Shown here piece after piece: positions 22,219 through 30,129 of a stretch of DNA of 40,076 nucleotides (the stretch's first letter is position 1; each line of letters starts with the position of its first letter). The DNA comes from a virus. The notes beneath the pieces were generated by a model, which was given only the letters and a program-made list of their open reading frames with translations, was not told the origin of the DNA and did no database searches. The stretch covers positions 1 through 40,076 of the IMG/VR virus record IMGVR_UViG_3300025949_000050; one strand, written 5' to 3'. The translations under genes and the position numbers were made by a program.

Positions 22219-22998
22219 ATGAGTAATGAACCAAAGATTCTTTTGCTCGATATCGAAATAAGTCCTGTAATAGCTCACGTTTGGCAACTATTTGATCAAA
22301 ATGTAGGGCTTAATCAAATACAGCAAGATTGGTTTATCATAGCGTGGGCGGCTAAATGGCTAGATCAAAAAAAAGTATTTTATGAAGATTTAAGAGGCTC
22401 GGTAAAAAAGAAATCAGACAAGAAGATTCTTAAGACTTTATGGAAACTAATAGATCAGGCTGATATAGTAATTACACAAAATGGCCGCAAATTTGATATT
22501 AAAAAGATAAATTCAAGATTTGTAATCAATCGATTTAAACCTCCGAGTGATTTCAGACAAATTGACTTACTGGCCGACATAAACAAAAAACATTTCGCAT
22601 TCACATCTAATAAGCTCGAATATATAACCAACACTCTAAACACAAAATACAAAAAACTTAAACACAACGCTTTCGCTGGCCACGATTTATGGTCTGAGTG
22701 CCTCAATGACAATATTAGAGCATGGCGAGAAATGAAAAAATATAATATTTACGATGTTTTAGCTTTAGAAGAGTCTTACAAAGTCGTCAGAGCTTGGGAT
22801 AAAACAATAAATTTCAATGTTTATAACGATACATTAAGTCACGTATGTAGTTGCGGATCTCATAAAACCCATCTTGATGGGTACTCGTATTCTAATACTG
22901 GAAAATTTCAAAGGTTTGAATGTAGTAAATGCGGGAAAAGATTTGTTTCAAAAAGAAATATGCTTGGAAACGAAAAAAGAAGGACGATGCTAAAATGA
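22219..22998 (+). CDS. Predicted 3'-5' exonuclease (RNase H-like) with zinc ribbon
   Basis: 259 residues. The N-terminal LLLDIEISP (Asp11, Glu13), ADIVITQNGRKFD (81-93; Asp93) and YNIYDVLALE (175-184; Asp179) correspond to the acidic metal-binding residues of DEDD-type, PolB/YprB-like exonucleases. A C-terminal CSCG (210-213) and CSKCG (235-239) make a zinc ribbon, probably for nucleic-acid binding. No Shine-Dalgarno is visible. Likely degrades or processes DNA or RNA during infection; the target is not known. Confidence 0.7.
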   Translation: MSNEPKILLLDIEISPVIAHVWQLFDQNVGLNQIQQDWFIIAWAAKWLDQKKVFYEDLRGSVKKKSDKKILKTLWKLIDQADIVITQNGRKFDIKKINSRFVINRFKPPSDFRQIDLLADINKKHFAFTSNKLEYITNTLNTKYKKLKHNAFAGHDLWSECLNDNIRAWREMKKYNIYDVLALEESYKVVRAWDKTINFNVYNDTLSHVCSCGSHKTHLDGYSYSNTGKFQRFECSKCGKRFVSKRNMLGNEKRRTMLK

Positions 22999-23078
22999 AC
23001 GACCTAGAGAAAATCTGCTCAATAGCTTTAATCTCAGTTATAACCATTCACTTTCTAATCTTATGTTGGTGGGAATGA
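22995..23078 (+). CDS. Tiny membrane peptide
   Basis: 27 codons overlapping the previous stop (ATGA) and the next start (ATGA). Reads MNDLEKICSIALISVITIHF with a single hydrophobic helix and WWE end. Possible small lysis or membrane factor. Confidence 0.5.
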   Translation: MNDLEKICSIALISVITIHFLILCWWE

Positions 23079-23305
23079 GATATTTATTATTCACCTGCTT
23101 TTTGCTTTTATTCTGCCTGGCATTCGCTTGCCCGGATGAAAACGAGATTATTTGTAAAACTGTGTGTATTCATGACGGAGACGAGACAGGACTTCTGATC
23201 AAGGGCCGCTGTATCTGTGGAAACGAAAGAGACATAAAGAAAATCGTGGCCCACGTACCAAAGTACGGAAAAACAATAGACGTTAAGAGGTATTATGACC
23301 AATGA
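23075..23305 (+). CDS. Exported Cys-rich protein
   Basis: 76 residues from the ATG at 23075, chosen over 23063 because it overlaps the previous stop. A strong signal peptide (MRYLLFTCFLLLFCLAFAC) precedes a small domain with several Cys (EIICKTVCIHDG and GRCICGNE). Likely periplasmic or membrane-anchored, disulphide stabilised. Function unknown. Confidence 0.6.
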   Translation: MRYLLFTCFLLLFCLAFACPDENEIICKTVCIHDGDETGLLIKGRCICGNERDIKKIVAHVPKYGKTIDVKRYYDQ

Positions 23306-23576
23306 AATACTACCTAAAGGATATGGGTATTGTTATCAAAACGACGTAATAAGAATCGCAAGAGAAATGAAATCAAAAGTCTATTTAGATAAAACGCCTG
23401 AGGGTAAATTATTTGTAATAGTTGAGCATGTGTTCATTAAGATCAAATCCTACGCGCATAAGCCTATTCAGGGCATCGGAATCACCCTAGAAGACGCCTG
23501 TGAGGATTATATGAGGCAAGCTAGAGGGCTCACGCTGATTCATGTGCTGACAGATAAAGAAGGAACGTATGTCTGA
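23295..23576 (+). CDS. Protein of unknown function
   Basis: 93 residues, alpha/beta (KVYLDKTPEGKLFVIVEHVF, then LEDACEDYMRQARG). RBS AAGAGG. Overlaps both neighbours. Confidence 0.6.
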   Translation: MTNEILPKGYGYCYQNDVIRIAREMKSKVYLDKTPEGKLFVIVEHVFIKIKSYAHKPIQGIGITLEDACEDYMRQARGLTLIHVLTDKEGTYV

Positions 23577-23784
23577 TAAGGAATTAATACAAAACCTCTG
23601 TGAAGATCATGTGTTTAGGGAATCAATTGAATCAGAATATGGGAAAGTCACAAGAATTTACCCGGATTGGGATCAGAAGATCTTGATTTACGAATTCATA
23701 GACGGTGACTATTTGCACTCTGACATCACTCCAATCCTTAAAAGACTTCGAGAAATCAAATATGAAAATTATTTTCGTCACTAA
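23569..23784 (+). CDS. Small acidic protein of unknown function
   Basis: 71 residues, acidic and aromatic (MSDKELIQNLCEDHVFRESI ... YENYFRH). GGAACG precedes the ATG. Overlaps the start of the next small gene. Confidence 0.6.
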   Translation: MSDKELIQNLCEDHVFRESIESEYGKVTRIYPDWDQKILIYEFIDGDYLHSDITPILKRLREIKYENYFRH

Positions 23785-23872
23785 TATAGACAAAGCATTG
23801 AACTTAAACATAGACTTAAGTAAGGCCCCTGCGGGCGGGTTTTATGGACGAAACTTCGCCCCATTCCTATGA
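23762..23872 (+). CDS. Tiny protein of unknown function
   Basis: 36 codons starting inside the end of the previous gene (MKIIFVTNIDKALNLNIDLS, then KAPAGGFYGRNFAPFL). Its stop overlaps the next ATG (ATGA), supporting it as a real link in the operon. Confidence 0.5.
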   Translation: MKIIFVTNIDKALNLNIDLSKAPAGGFYGRNFAPFL

Positions 23873-24060
23873 GCCAATTGAAAAAGAAATTTAAGAAACT
23901 TAAATCACTGATAGATGCGGAGAAGAACAAGCATAACTCTTATGAACTCACTGTGTTTTTAAGAAAACTCGATTACGCATTAAGTTGTCAATGTAGAGAG
24001 CCGCTAGTTAAGAATAATCATTGTCAGAAGTGCACAGCTCATGTTTTGAAATGGAACTAA
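23869..24060 (+). CDS. Small basic protein with Cys cluster
   Basis: 63 residues. Basic start (MSQLKKKFKKLKSLIDAEKN) and a C-terminal CQCREP...HCQKCTAH set that could bind zinc. Last rightward gene before the convergent leftward regulator; the 56 bases to 24117 hold GC-rich partial repeats but no clear terminator. Confidence 0.6.
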   Translation: MSQLKKKFKKLKSLIDAEKNKHNSYELTVFLRKLDYALSCQCREPLVKNNHCQKCTAHVLKWN

Positions 24061-24116
24061 AAGGACGGCCTGCCGCTCATGAGTCGGTTTCGCTTTCGCT
24101 ACTGTCGGCCATAAAA

Positions 24117-24329
24117 CTAAAACAATCTATACGCGTAATCTATCGCTTTCATAACTAAGAATCGCAATACCTTTGAAAGCTTCTTGTTTTTACGGCTTTG
24201 AATCTCGTCGTACTTTTTCCAGTAATCAACAGGAACCCAAATCCCTATTAACTTTCGTTCAGTAGACGACTCAGACTCTTCGTTTTCAAAACCCTTAAAT
24301 GCTTCTTCGATAAGATTTAATGTACTCAT
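24117..24329 (-). CDS. Ribbon-helix-helix-type regulator (putative)
   Basis: 70 residues, leftward, alone among rightward genes. After an acidic N-terminus comes RKLIGIWVPVDYWKKYDEIQ, KNKKLSKVLRFLVMKAIDYA: a short strand followed by two helices, the Arc/CopG/MetJ-type layout. It diverges from the small terminase gene across a perfect inverted repeat (24362-24388), which it may bind. No Shine-Dalgarno precedes its ATG, so translation may be leaderless. Probably controls late genes and itself. Confidence 0.55.
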   Translation of the reverse strand: MSTLNLIEEAFKGFENEESESSTERKLIGIWVPVDYWKKYDEIQSRKNKKLSKVLRFLVMKAIDYAYRLF

Positions 24330-24361
24330 TAACTAAATGTTAATAGAAAAAAAACACCTTG

Positions 24362-24388
24362 TTAATGTTAAAGTTTTGTTAACATTAA
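24362..24388. promoter_or_regulatory. Operator-like inverted repeat, divergent promoter region
   Basis: TTAATGTTAA (24362-24371) and TTAACATTAA (24379-24388) form a perfect 10-base inverted repeat with spacer AGTTTTG. It lies between the leftward RHH gene (start 24329) and the rightward terminase gene (start 24409). Its core GTTAAAGTTTTGTTAA is repeated exactly at 22156-22171. Confidence 0.65.
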
Positions 24389-24408
24389 ATAACTCATAAA
24401 ATAATCAC

Positions 24409-24921
24409 ATGGCAAAGAAACAGAAAGCTAAACTCAGAACCGAAGCAGAAAAAGCAGCGCTTCGGATCGCTACGGGTAGACCAACTAAATACGATCCGTC
24501 AGTTGTTGATAAAATCACAGAGTTTTTTAATAAAGCCCCATACAAAGAAGTAATGCAAAAAATTGTCACCAAATCCGGCGATGTTGTAGAAGTTCCAATG
24601 GAAAAGGCTAACGATTTCCCAACATTAGCAGGGTTCGCGCTAAGTATTGGAATTGATAGAGATACTTTAAAGGAATGGGCGAAAGAATATCCTGACTTTT
24701 CCGCCGCTTATAAAAAAGCTAAGGAAGCGCAAGAGAATTTTTTAATGGTTAATGGGCTAAAAGGCTTAGTTCAACAGCCTACAGCTATTTTCGGGCTTAA
24801 GAATTATTCAGGATTCACAGACAAGCAGGAAATCAAGCACGAGGGCCAAATAGATTCAAAAGTAACAGTTGCTCCTATTGATATAGAAGAGCGAGTTAAT
24901 GCGATAAAGGAAAAGAAATGA
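24409..24921 (+). CDS. terS: Terminase small subunit
   Basis: 170 residues. GRPTKYDPSVVDKITEFF near the N-terminus, FPTLAGFALSIGIDRDTLKE (about 66-85), and PTAIFGLKNYSGFTDKQEIK near the C-terminus match the P22 gp3-like packaging protein pattern seen in many phages. The subunit recognises the packaging site and hands DNA to the large terminase. No Shine-Dalgarno is visible before the ATG; the upstream DNA carries the GTTAA-type inverted repeat. The large subunit gene follows 1.6 kb downstream. Confidence 0.88.
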   Translation: MAKKQKAKLRTEAEKAALRIATGRPTKYDPSVVDKITEFFNKAPYKEVMQKIVTKSGDVVEVPMEKANDFPTLAGFALSIGIDRDTLKEWAKEYPDFSAAYKKAKEAQENFLMVNGLKGLVQQPTAIFGLKNYSGFTDKQEIKHEGQIDSKVTVAPIDIEERVNAIKEKK

Positions 24922-25118
24922 CTTACCTATTAGTTTTAATTTTAGTCGGAGGAGCAGGCGGAACTTCGATAGAAAAGATAAGAATTAAAAACCAGGAAGA
25001 TTGTACAAAGGCTGGAGAAGTGTTTTTAAAGAATTTGCCATATTACGCAACCCAAGGAGAAGCCATTTTAGCCCTAAAAGTGAGAGCATCGTATTTATGT
25101 GTAAAGGAAGCTAAATGA
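24918..25118 (+). CDS. Small exported-looking protein with two Cys
   Basis: 66 residues: hydrophobic N-terminus (MTYLLVLILVGGAGG), then a small domain with Cys in QEDCTKAGE and SYLCVKEAK. Same plan as 16948-17178. ATGA overlap with the terminase gene. Confidence 0.6.
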   Translation: MTYLLVLILVGGAGGTSIEKIRIKNQEDCTKAGEVFLKNLPYYATQGEAILALKVRASYLCVKEAK

Positions 25119-25465
25119 CCGAATTTAAACTATGCGAAGAAATGGGATTGAAAACATTAGAGCATTCATGGATCAACGATTCTTTTAAGTTTCATGTTAT
25201 TCTGGCCTTAGACGTTGAGAAGATGCTTCAAGGCGGGCGCAGATATTCCGAGCAAGCTGAATGGCAAAGCGGACCAATTAGAGGGCCATTCCAAACATAC
25301 TTAGGCGAAAAGACAGAACACATTTCTTTAACTATCCCTCAAAAGCCTAAGCCAGTAACTAAAGAAGACATCCTTCAAGCTTTAAAAACATTAAACGTAC
25401 TACATAACAAATTCGATCATGTTACAGATTTAATTGAGCGCATCGAAAAGAACGGTATCGAATGA
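25115..25465 (+). CDS. Protein of unknown function in packaging region
   Basis: 116 residues, alpha/beta N-terminus (HVILALDVEKMLQGGRRYSE) and a helical C-terminus (EDILQALKTLNVLHNKFDHV). Coupled to both neighbours. Confidence 0.6.
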   Translation: MTEFKLCEEMGLKTLEHSWINDSFKFHVILALDVEKMLQGGRRYSEQAEWQSGPIRGPFQTYLGEKTEHISLTIPQKPKPVTKEDILQALKTLNVLHNKFDHVTDLIERIEKNGIE

Positions 25466-25524
25466 GTGATTTTTATCTATTTATTATTACTGTTGTTGTA
25501 ATTTTAATTTGGATTGAGCGTTAA
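25462..25524 (+). CDS. Tiny membrane peptide (first of a tandem pair)
   Basis: 20 codons: MSDFYLFIITVVVILIWIER. One transmembrane helix. Overlaps the previous stop (ATGA) and abuts the next ATG directly. Confidence 0.5.
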   Translation: MSDFYLFIITVVVILIWIER

Positions 25525-25617
25525 ATGATTAAAGACATCCTCTTCTGCCTTTTAGCCATTTCAATTATTGCCGTAGTTACAGCTTTACAGATTTATTGCG
25601 ATTGGTGGCCTGTGTGA
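25525..25617 (+). CDS. Tiny membrane peptide (second of a tandem pair)
   Basis: 30 codons: MIKDILFCLLAISIIAVVTA then QIYCDWWPV. Single membrane helix, start immediately after the previous stop, end overlapping the GTG of the next gene. The pair may be small holin-like or regulatory membrane peptides. Confidence 0.5.
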   Translation: MIKDILFCLLAISIIAVVTALQIYCDWWPV

Positions 25618-26018
25618 AACATTGGATGGACAGAACTTTAATCGAGTCACCTATCTATTATTGCTTAATCACTAACGAGAAGCTGTTTAAATCAGAATTA
25701 AAAAGACTAAAAATACCACAGGATTTTCAGTCAGTTCCAAGCGGAAAAGGTGCATGTACTCATTTTCTAAACTCGAAGCAAGGCGCAGAAATAGCCTTAG
25801 TCTGTCTTATGGATAAGAAGCACGATAAAGAACAAATCATGTCTCTGTTGGCTCATGAGGCCGTTCATATTTGGCAGCGAATTAAAGAAGATATGGGTGA
25901 ATTGAATCCTAGCCATGAGTTTGAGGCTTATTCAATTCAAAGAATATCTCAAAATCTATTTTACGAATTTAAAAGACAAAACAAAAAGCCTTTAAAGGCT
26001 AGAAAGAAGACAAAATGA
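25614..26018 (+). CDS. Putative zinc metallopeptidase-like protein (HEAVH)
   Basis: 134 residues from the GTG at 25614, which overlaps the preceding stop. LLAHEAVHIWQRI (79-90) is a clear HExxH site (His81, Glu82, His85), and EFEAYSIQRISQ downstream supplies a likely third ligand (Glu104). The short, cytoplasmic-looking protein resembles small phage metallopeptidases of unknown substrate that sit near terminase genes. A role in scaffold or virion maturation or host protein cleavage would be inference. Confidence 0.6.
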   Translation: MKHWMDRTLIESPIYYCLITNEKLFKSELKRLKIPQDFQSVPSGKGACTHFLNSKQGAEIALVCLMDKKHDKEQIMSLLAHEAVHIWQRIKEDMGELNPSHEFEAYSIQRISQNLFYEFKRQNKKPLKARKKTK

Positions 26019-26317
26019 TTAATGAAAAATTAGGGCTAGGTAGAATAGTATCGAACCAGGGCGGACAGCATGCAGAGCCTATGTGTGCCGTTAGATCATC
26101 AAGCTTAGAAGAAGGTATTAACGCCTGTTCAGCCGAAGCCTATGGCCTTTTAGAAACATTAAAAGCTATTCACGCTAGAATTCATGGAATTGGTGAAGAG
26201 AAGAACGGGCAGGCAAAAGCACCAACTACTTTAGCTTCAAGACCTTTTGAAACAGAAGAAGTTTTAAGACAATGTCGCGATTTAGCTAGTCACATTGGTA
26301 GTTCATTATTTAACTAG
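26015..26317 (+). CDS. Protein of unknown function
   Basis: 100 residues, Ala-rich helical middle (SAEAYGLLETLKAIHARIHG) after a Gly/Gln-rich start. Directly upstream of the HicA-like gene; not similar to a HicB antitoxin. Confidence 0.6.
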   Translation: MINEKLGLGRIVSNQGGQHAEPMCAVRSSSLEEGINACSAEAYGLLETLKAIHARIHGIGEEKNGQAKAPTTLASRPFETEEVLRQCRDLASHIGSSLFN

Positions 26318-26500
26318 ATGAATTCAAAAACAGCCATTAAAGAACTATTGAGAATAGGTTTCATTGAGATTAGAAAAGGAAAAGGATCTCATGTGATTCT
26401 TCAAAAAGATAAAGAGCGAATAGTTTTATCCAAAGGCAATGAATTAAGTCTCGGAATGGCTGGTAAAGTTCGATCAATTTTAAATCGAGCGAATAAATGA
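26318..26500 (+). CDS. hicA: HicA-like mRNA interferase, no HicB seen
   Basis: 60 residues. TAIKELLRIGFIEIRKGKGS followed by HVILQKD and LSLGMAGKVRSILNRA is the compact dsRBD-like fold of HicA toxins, with the catalytic His in GSHVIL. HicA proteins cleave mRNA and are normally held by HicB. Neither neighbour shows a HicB layout: the gene upstream is a helical unknown, and downstream is the large terminase, overlapped by four bases. It may be regulated differently, be used by the phage as an RNase or RNA-binding protein, or have lost its toxicity. Confidence 0.7.
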   Translation: MNSKTAIKELLRIGFIEIRKGKGSHVILQKDKERIVLSKGNELSLGMAGKVRSILNRANK

Positions 26501-27999
26501 TCTGTAACGGCTTAACCCGACAACAATCTAACGCATTATACTTAGAGGTTTTAGAGGCCAAAGACAATGAGGCTTTGCGGAGACTATGCAAAGAGGATTT
26601 GTTCTTTTTATTAACGGTGGCCTTGAAGCGCAGAGATATTGATAGGGATTGGCTTTATGAAAGAATACGCGAAGTCGAAGCTAATCCAGACGGCTTTTTA
26701 GATTTGTGGGCCCGCGAACATTACAAATCAACCATAGGTACGTTCGGCATGAACATTCAAGGTGGCCTTAAGGATCCCGAGAAGACTACGGGAATCTTTT
26801 CGCATACAAGACCTATAGCAAAAGCTTTCTTAGAGCAAATTAAGAGAGAGCTTGAGCTTAACACCTTTTTGCAAAATCTTTTTCCTGATGTGTTATACAA
26901 GAACCCACAATCAGAAGCTCCTAAATGGTCTTTAGATTCTGGACTAATTTTAAAGCGGAAGACTAATCCAAAGGAAGCGACTTATGAAGCATGGGGCTTG
27001 GTTGACGGACAACCAACAGGCAAACACTTTGATGTATTAGATTACGATGATGTGGTTACTCGTGAATCAGTTACAACTCCCGAACAAATAAAGAAAACAA
27101 CAGAAGCTATTGAAATGTCCTATAACTTAGGGTCAAGAGGTGGAGTTAAGCGAGCAAAGGGCACTCGTTATCACGTAAACGACACGTATAAGGTTTTAAT
27201 GGATAGAGGCACCTTTAAGCCTAGAATCTACACCGCTACTGATGACGGAACCCCTAACGGCATACCTGTTTTAATGACTCCTGAGCAATTATCCGAAAAG
27301 CGCCGAGACATGGGGCCTTACACTTTCGGGACTCAAATGCTTCAAGACCCTGTTTCAGATAAGGCAATGGGGTTTAAGCCAGACTGGTTAAAATACGTCG
27401 ATAAGGTTAATTACAAAGGCTGGAATATTTATATCCTGGTCGATCCTTCGGGAAGCAAAAAGAAACTCTCAGGAGATTATACTGTAATAGTGATTATTGG
27501 CTTGGCCCCAGACGGGAATTATTACCGAATAGATGCAATCAGGGACCGATTAAACCTTACCGAGAGAACCAAGAAGCTATTTGAATTTCATCGTAAGTAC
27601 AATCCTCAAGCCGTTGGATATGAGTCTTATGGTATGCAAGCCGATATTGAGCATATTAAATACGTGCAAGAACAAGAGAATTACAGATTCAGGATTATAG
27701 AACTTGGCGGATCTATGCCTAAGCCTGACAGAATCCGAAGACTTATCCCTATTTATGAACAACATAGATTCTATTCACCTAAAACCATTAACTTCGTAAA
27801 CCATGAAGGTAAATCAATAAATTACGTCGAAGCGTTTACCAATGAAGAATATTCCATTTATCCAGTTGTAAGCCATGATGACATGCTCGACTGCGAATCC
27901 CGAATATTAGACCCAGAATTCGGCGCTAAATTCCCTAAAGAAACAAAACCAATCAATCTGTCGATTTCAAATGCTGGCCCTCAAGGCTGGATGGGATAA
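26497..27999 (+). CDS. terL: Terminase large subunit
   Basis: 500 residues, close to P22 gp2 in length. The ATPase part has a deviant Walker A AREHYKST (72-79) and a Walker B FDVLDYDDVV (178-187). The nuclease part has LVDPSG (Asp316), VGYESYG (Glu375) and SHDDMLD (Asp461/Asp462). It drives headful DNA packaging into the procapsid through the portal. Upstream overlap with hicA; a 63-base AT-rich gap separates it from the portal gene. Confidence 0.95.
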   Translation: MICNGLTRQQSNALYLEVLEAKDNEALRRLCKEDLFFLLTVALKRRDIDRDWLYERIREVEANPDGFLDLWAREHYKSTIGTFGMNIQGGLKDPEKTTGIFSHTRPIAKAFLEQIKRELELNTFLQNLFPDVLYKNPQSEAPKWSLDSGLILKRKTNPKEATYEAWGLVDGQPTGKHFDVLDYDDVVTRESVTTPEQIKKTTEAIEMSYNLGSRGGVKRAKGTRYHVNDTYKVLMDRGTFKPRIYTATDDGTPNGIPVLMTPEQLSEKRRDMGPYTFGTQMLQDPVSDKAMGFKPDWLKYVDKVNYKGWNIYILVDPSGSKKKLSGDYTVIVIIGLAPDGNYYRIDAIRDRLNLTERTKKLFEFHRKYNPQAVGYESYGMQADIEHIKYVQEQENYRFRIIELGGSMPKPDRIRRLIPIYEQHRFYSPKTINFVNHEGKSINYVEAFTNEEYSIYPVVSHDDMLDCESRILDPEFGAKFPKETKPINLSISNAGPQGWMG

Positions 28000-28062
28000 G
28001 TTAACATAAAGTTAATAAATCTTAAATAATACTTAAAAAAAGTTAACTCAGACAATTTGATT
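28000..28062 (+). promoter_or_regulatory. GTTAA-rich promoter region of the virion operon
   Basis: The gap contains GTTAAC, AAAGTTAA and AAAGTTAACTC in AT-rich DNA, like the elements at 22156 and 24362. The portal ATG at 28063 has no Shine-Dalgarno, so a transcript may start very close to it. Confidence 0.45.
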
Positions 28063-30129
28063 ATGTCTGATGAATACTCTGAAAATTCAGAAGTTGATCA
28101 CGAATCAACCGAATCTAAAAAAGAGCGCGATCAAGAGATTATTGAAGAAGCAAAAGCCTTCTTTAAATATTCATCAGAGCAATATCAGGACATATTAGAA
28201 AAAGCTAATCAAGACGATAAATTCGCTGCAGGTGAGCAATGGGACCCAATCCTTTTAAAATCTCGCCAAGATGAAAACCGTCCAGCTCTCACAATAAATA
28301 AAGTTATCGCTCCAATCAGACAAGTATCAAACGAAGGTCGCAAAAACCGTCCAGCGTTAAAAGTTTATCCAGTAGGTGATGGAGCAAAAGAAGAAACAGC
28401 AAAAGTCCGTCAAGGCATGATCAGAAACATTGAATATGAATCTGACGCTCAAATTGCTTATTCAGTCGCTTTAGAATGTGCTGCACGTAAATCATTAGGA
28501 TATTTCAGAATAGGAACGGATTACGAGTCTTGGGACTCAATGAACCTCGTTATCAAGATTTTAGCGGTTCACAATCCATTATCAGTACGCTTTGACCCCG
28601 CATCAGTTGAGCCGGACGGTAAGGACGCAAGCAAAGCAATTGTCTTTGATGATATTTCTAAAGATGAATTCAAAACTCTCTATCCAGATGCAGAGACTAA
28701 TTCTTATGAAGATTTCCAACAACAATTTGAAGATTCATGGGTTGATAAAGAAAAAGTCCGGGTAGCTGAGTATTACACTAAGAAATTTGAAGAAGTAACA
28801 ATTTATGAAGTGACTGATCCTCAAGGTCAAGTTTCTACAATGGAAGAATCTTTAATCCCTGAAGGTTACACAAAAGGCAAATCTCGTAAGTCATTAAAAG
28901 CCAAGATCATGCACTATAAGATCGGCGGCTGTGATTTATTAGAAGAGACCGAAGTAATCGGTTCATACATTCCGGTAATCCCGATGTACGGCGCTCGCGC
29001 GTTTGTAAATGGCAAATGGATAATCGAATCAGTTCACCGTCATTCTCAGGACGCACAACGATTATATAATTTTTCAGTATCAAATGAGGCTGAAGCCCTA
29101 TCTTTAGTCCCTCGTGCTCCTTATATTGTAGAAAAAGGCCAAGTCCCTCTTGAATATCAACATATATGGAATACTGCCAATACCAAATCGTGGCCGATGC
29201 TTCCATACGATAAAGTAGAGGGCGCTCCACCTCCTCAAAGAAATGTTATTGAGCCGGCTACAAGCGCGTTAATCAATTCAAAACTTCATGCATCTGACGA
29301 CATTAAAGCAACAACAGGAATTTATGACGATTCTTTAGGCCGAAATACTCAGAACAAATCAGGCATCGCTCTACAAAGAACTCAGCAGCAATCCCAAACA
29401 TCAAATTTCCATTTCATGGATAACCAAGCGATCTCTATTAAGCATGGCGGTCGAATCATCAATGAATGGTTAGATAAAATCTACGACACCGCAAGACAGA
29501 TCAGAATTGTCGGAGAAGACGGCTCTCAAGAAATGGTTCAAATCAATCAGCCGTTTCAGCAGGGTAATGAAATTGTTCACCATGATCTTAAAGTCGGTAA
29601 ATACGACGTAGTTCTTGATGTGGGTCCAAGTTACGAAACAAAACGCCAAGAGTCAGCCGACATGCTTTTAGAATTCTCAAAATCATTCCCTCAACAAGCC
29701 CCGGCGTTTTCAGATCTTATCGCAAAAAACATGGATTTCCCAGACGCTCCTTTACTCGCTGAACGATTAAGAAAAGTTAACGGCGTTGACGATGACAAAA
29801 ATAAAGCTATTCCACCTCAAGCTCAGCAACAGATTCAGCAGTTATCACAAATGGTTGAGCAGCTGACTGAGACTTCTAAAAAACAACACGACATTATCAC
29901 TAATAAAACGAACGAGCTCGAATCAAAAGAACGAATTGAGTTTGCAAAAATGCAGAATCAGTTAGCTATCGAATCTCTCAAAGCACAAAACTCCGAATCA
30001 TTAGCTCTATTTCATGCAGATATAAAAATGATTCAAACCCAATTAGGCGCTTTGGATATCGGTCAACCCATTGATGAAGAATTTAATGAATCTGGCAATC
30101 AAGCTGCGATTCAACAAGGACAAATGTAA
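28063..30129 (+). CDS. Portal protein (P22-like)
   Basis: 688 residues from the ATG at 28063 (a TTG six bases earlier is less likely). NRPALTINKVIAPIRQVSNE and GRKNRPALKVYPVGDGAKEE near the N-terminus, and RAFVNGKWIIESVHRHSQDA, are hallmarks of the P22-type portal family. The middle domain contains SALINSKLHASDDIKATTGI. The C-terminal 100 residues are Gln-rich and coiled coil, like the barrel of P22 portal. It forms the dodecamer through which DNA is packaged and ejected. Confidence 0.93.
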   Translation: MSDEYSENSEVDHESTESKKERDQEIIEEAKAFFKYSSEQYQDILEKANQDDKFAAGEQWDPILLKSRQDENRPALTINKVIAPIRQVSNEGRKNRPALKVYPVGDGAKEETAKVRQGMIRNIEYESDAQIAYSVALECAARKSLGYFRIGTDYESWDSMNLVIKILAVHNPLSVRFDPASVEPDGKDASKAIVFDDISKDEFKTLYPDAETNSYEDFQQQFEDSWVDKEKVRVAEYYTKKFEEVTIYEVTDPQGQVSTMEESLIPEGYTKGKSRKSLKAKIMHYKIGGCDLLEETEVIGSYIPVIPMYGARAFVNGKWIIESVHRHSQDAQRLYNFSVSNEAEALSLVPRAPYIVEKGQVPLEYQHIWNTANTKSWPMLPYDKVEGAPPPQRNVIEPATSALINSKLHASDDIKATTGIYDDSLGRNTQNKSGIALQRTQQQSQTSNFHFMDNQAISIKHGGRIINEWLDKIYDTARQIRIVGEDGSQEMVQINQPFQQGNEIVHHDLKVGKYDVVLDVGPSYETKRQESADMLLEFSKSFPQQAPAFSDLIAKNMDFPDAPLLAERLRKVNGVDDDKNKAIPPQAQQQIQQLSQMVEQLTETSKKQHDIITNKTNELESKERIEFAKMQNQLAIESLKAQNSESLALFHADIKMIQTQLGALDIGQPIDEEFNESGNQAAIQQGQM

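Noticed and set aside
24061-24116. Terminator between the convergent genes
   Set aside because: GC-rich segments with GGCC at both ends do not form a convincing uninterrupted hairpin with a T run.
28907-29230. Minus-strand frame inside the portal gene
   Set aside because: Antisense to a strongly conserved portal sequence and without an RBS.
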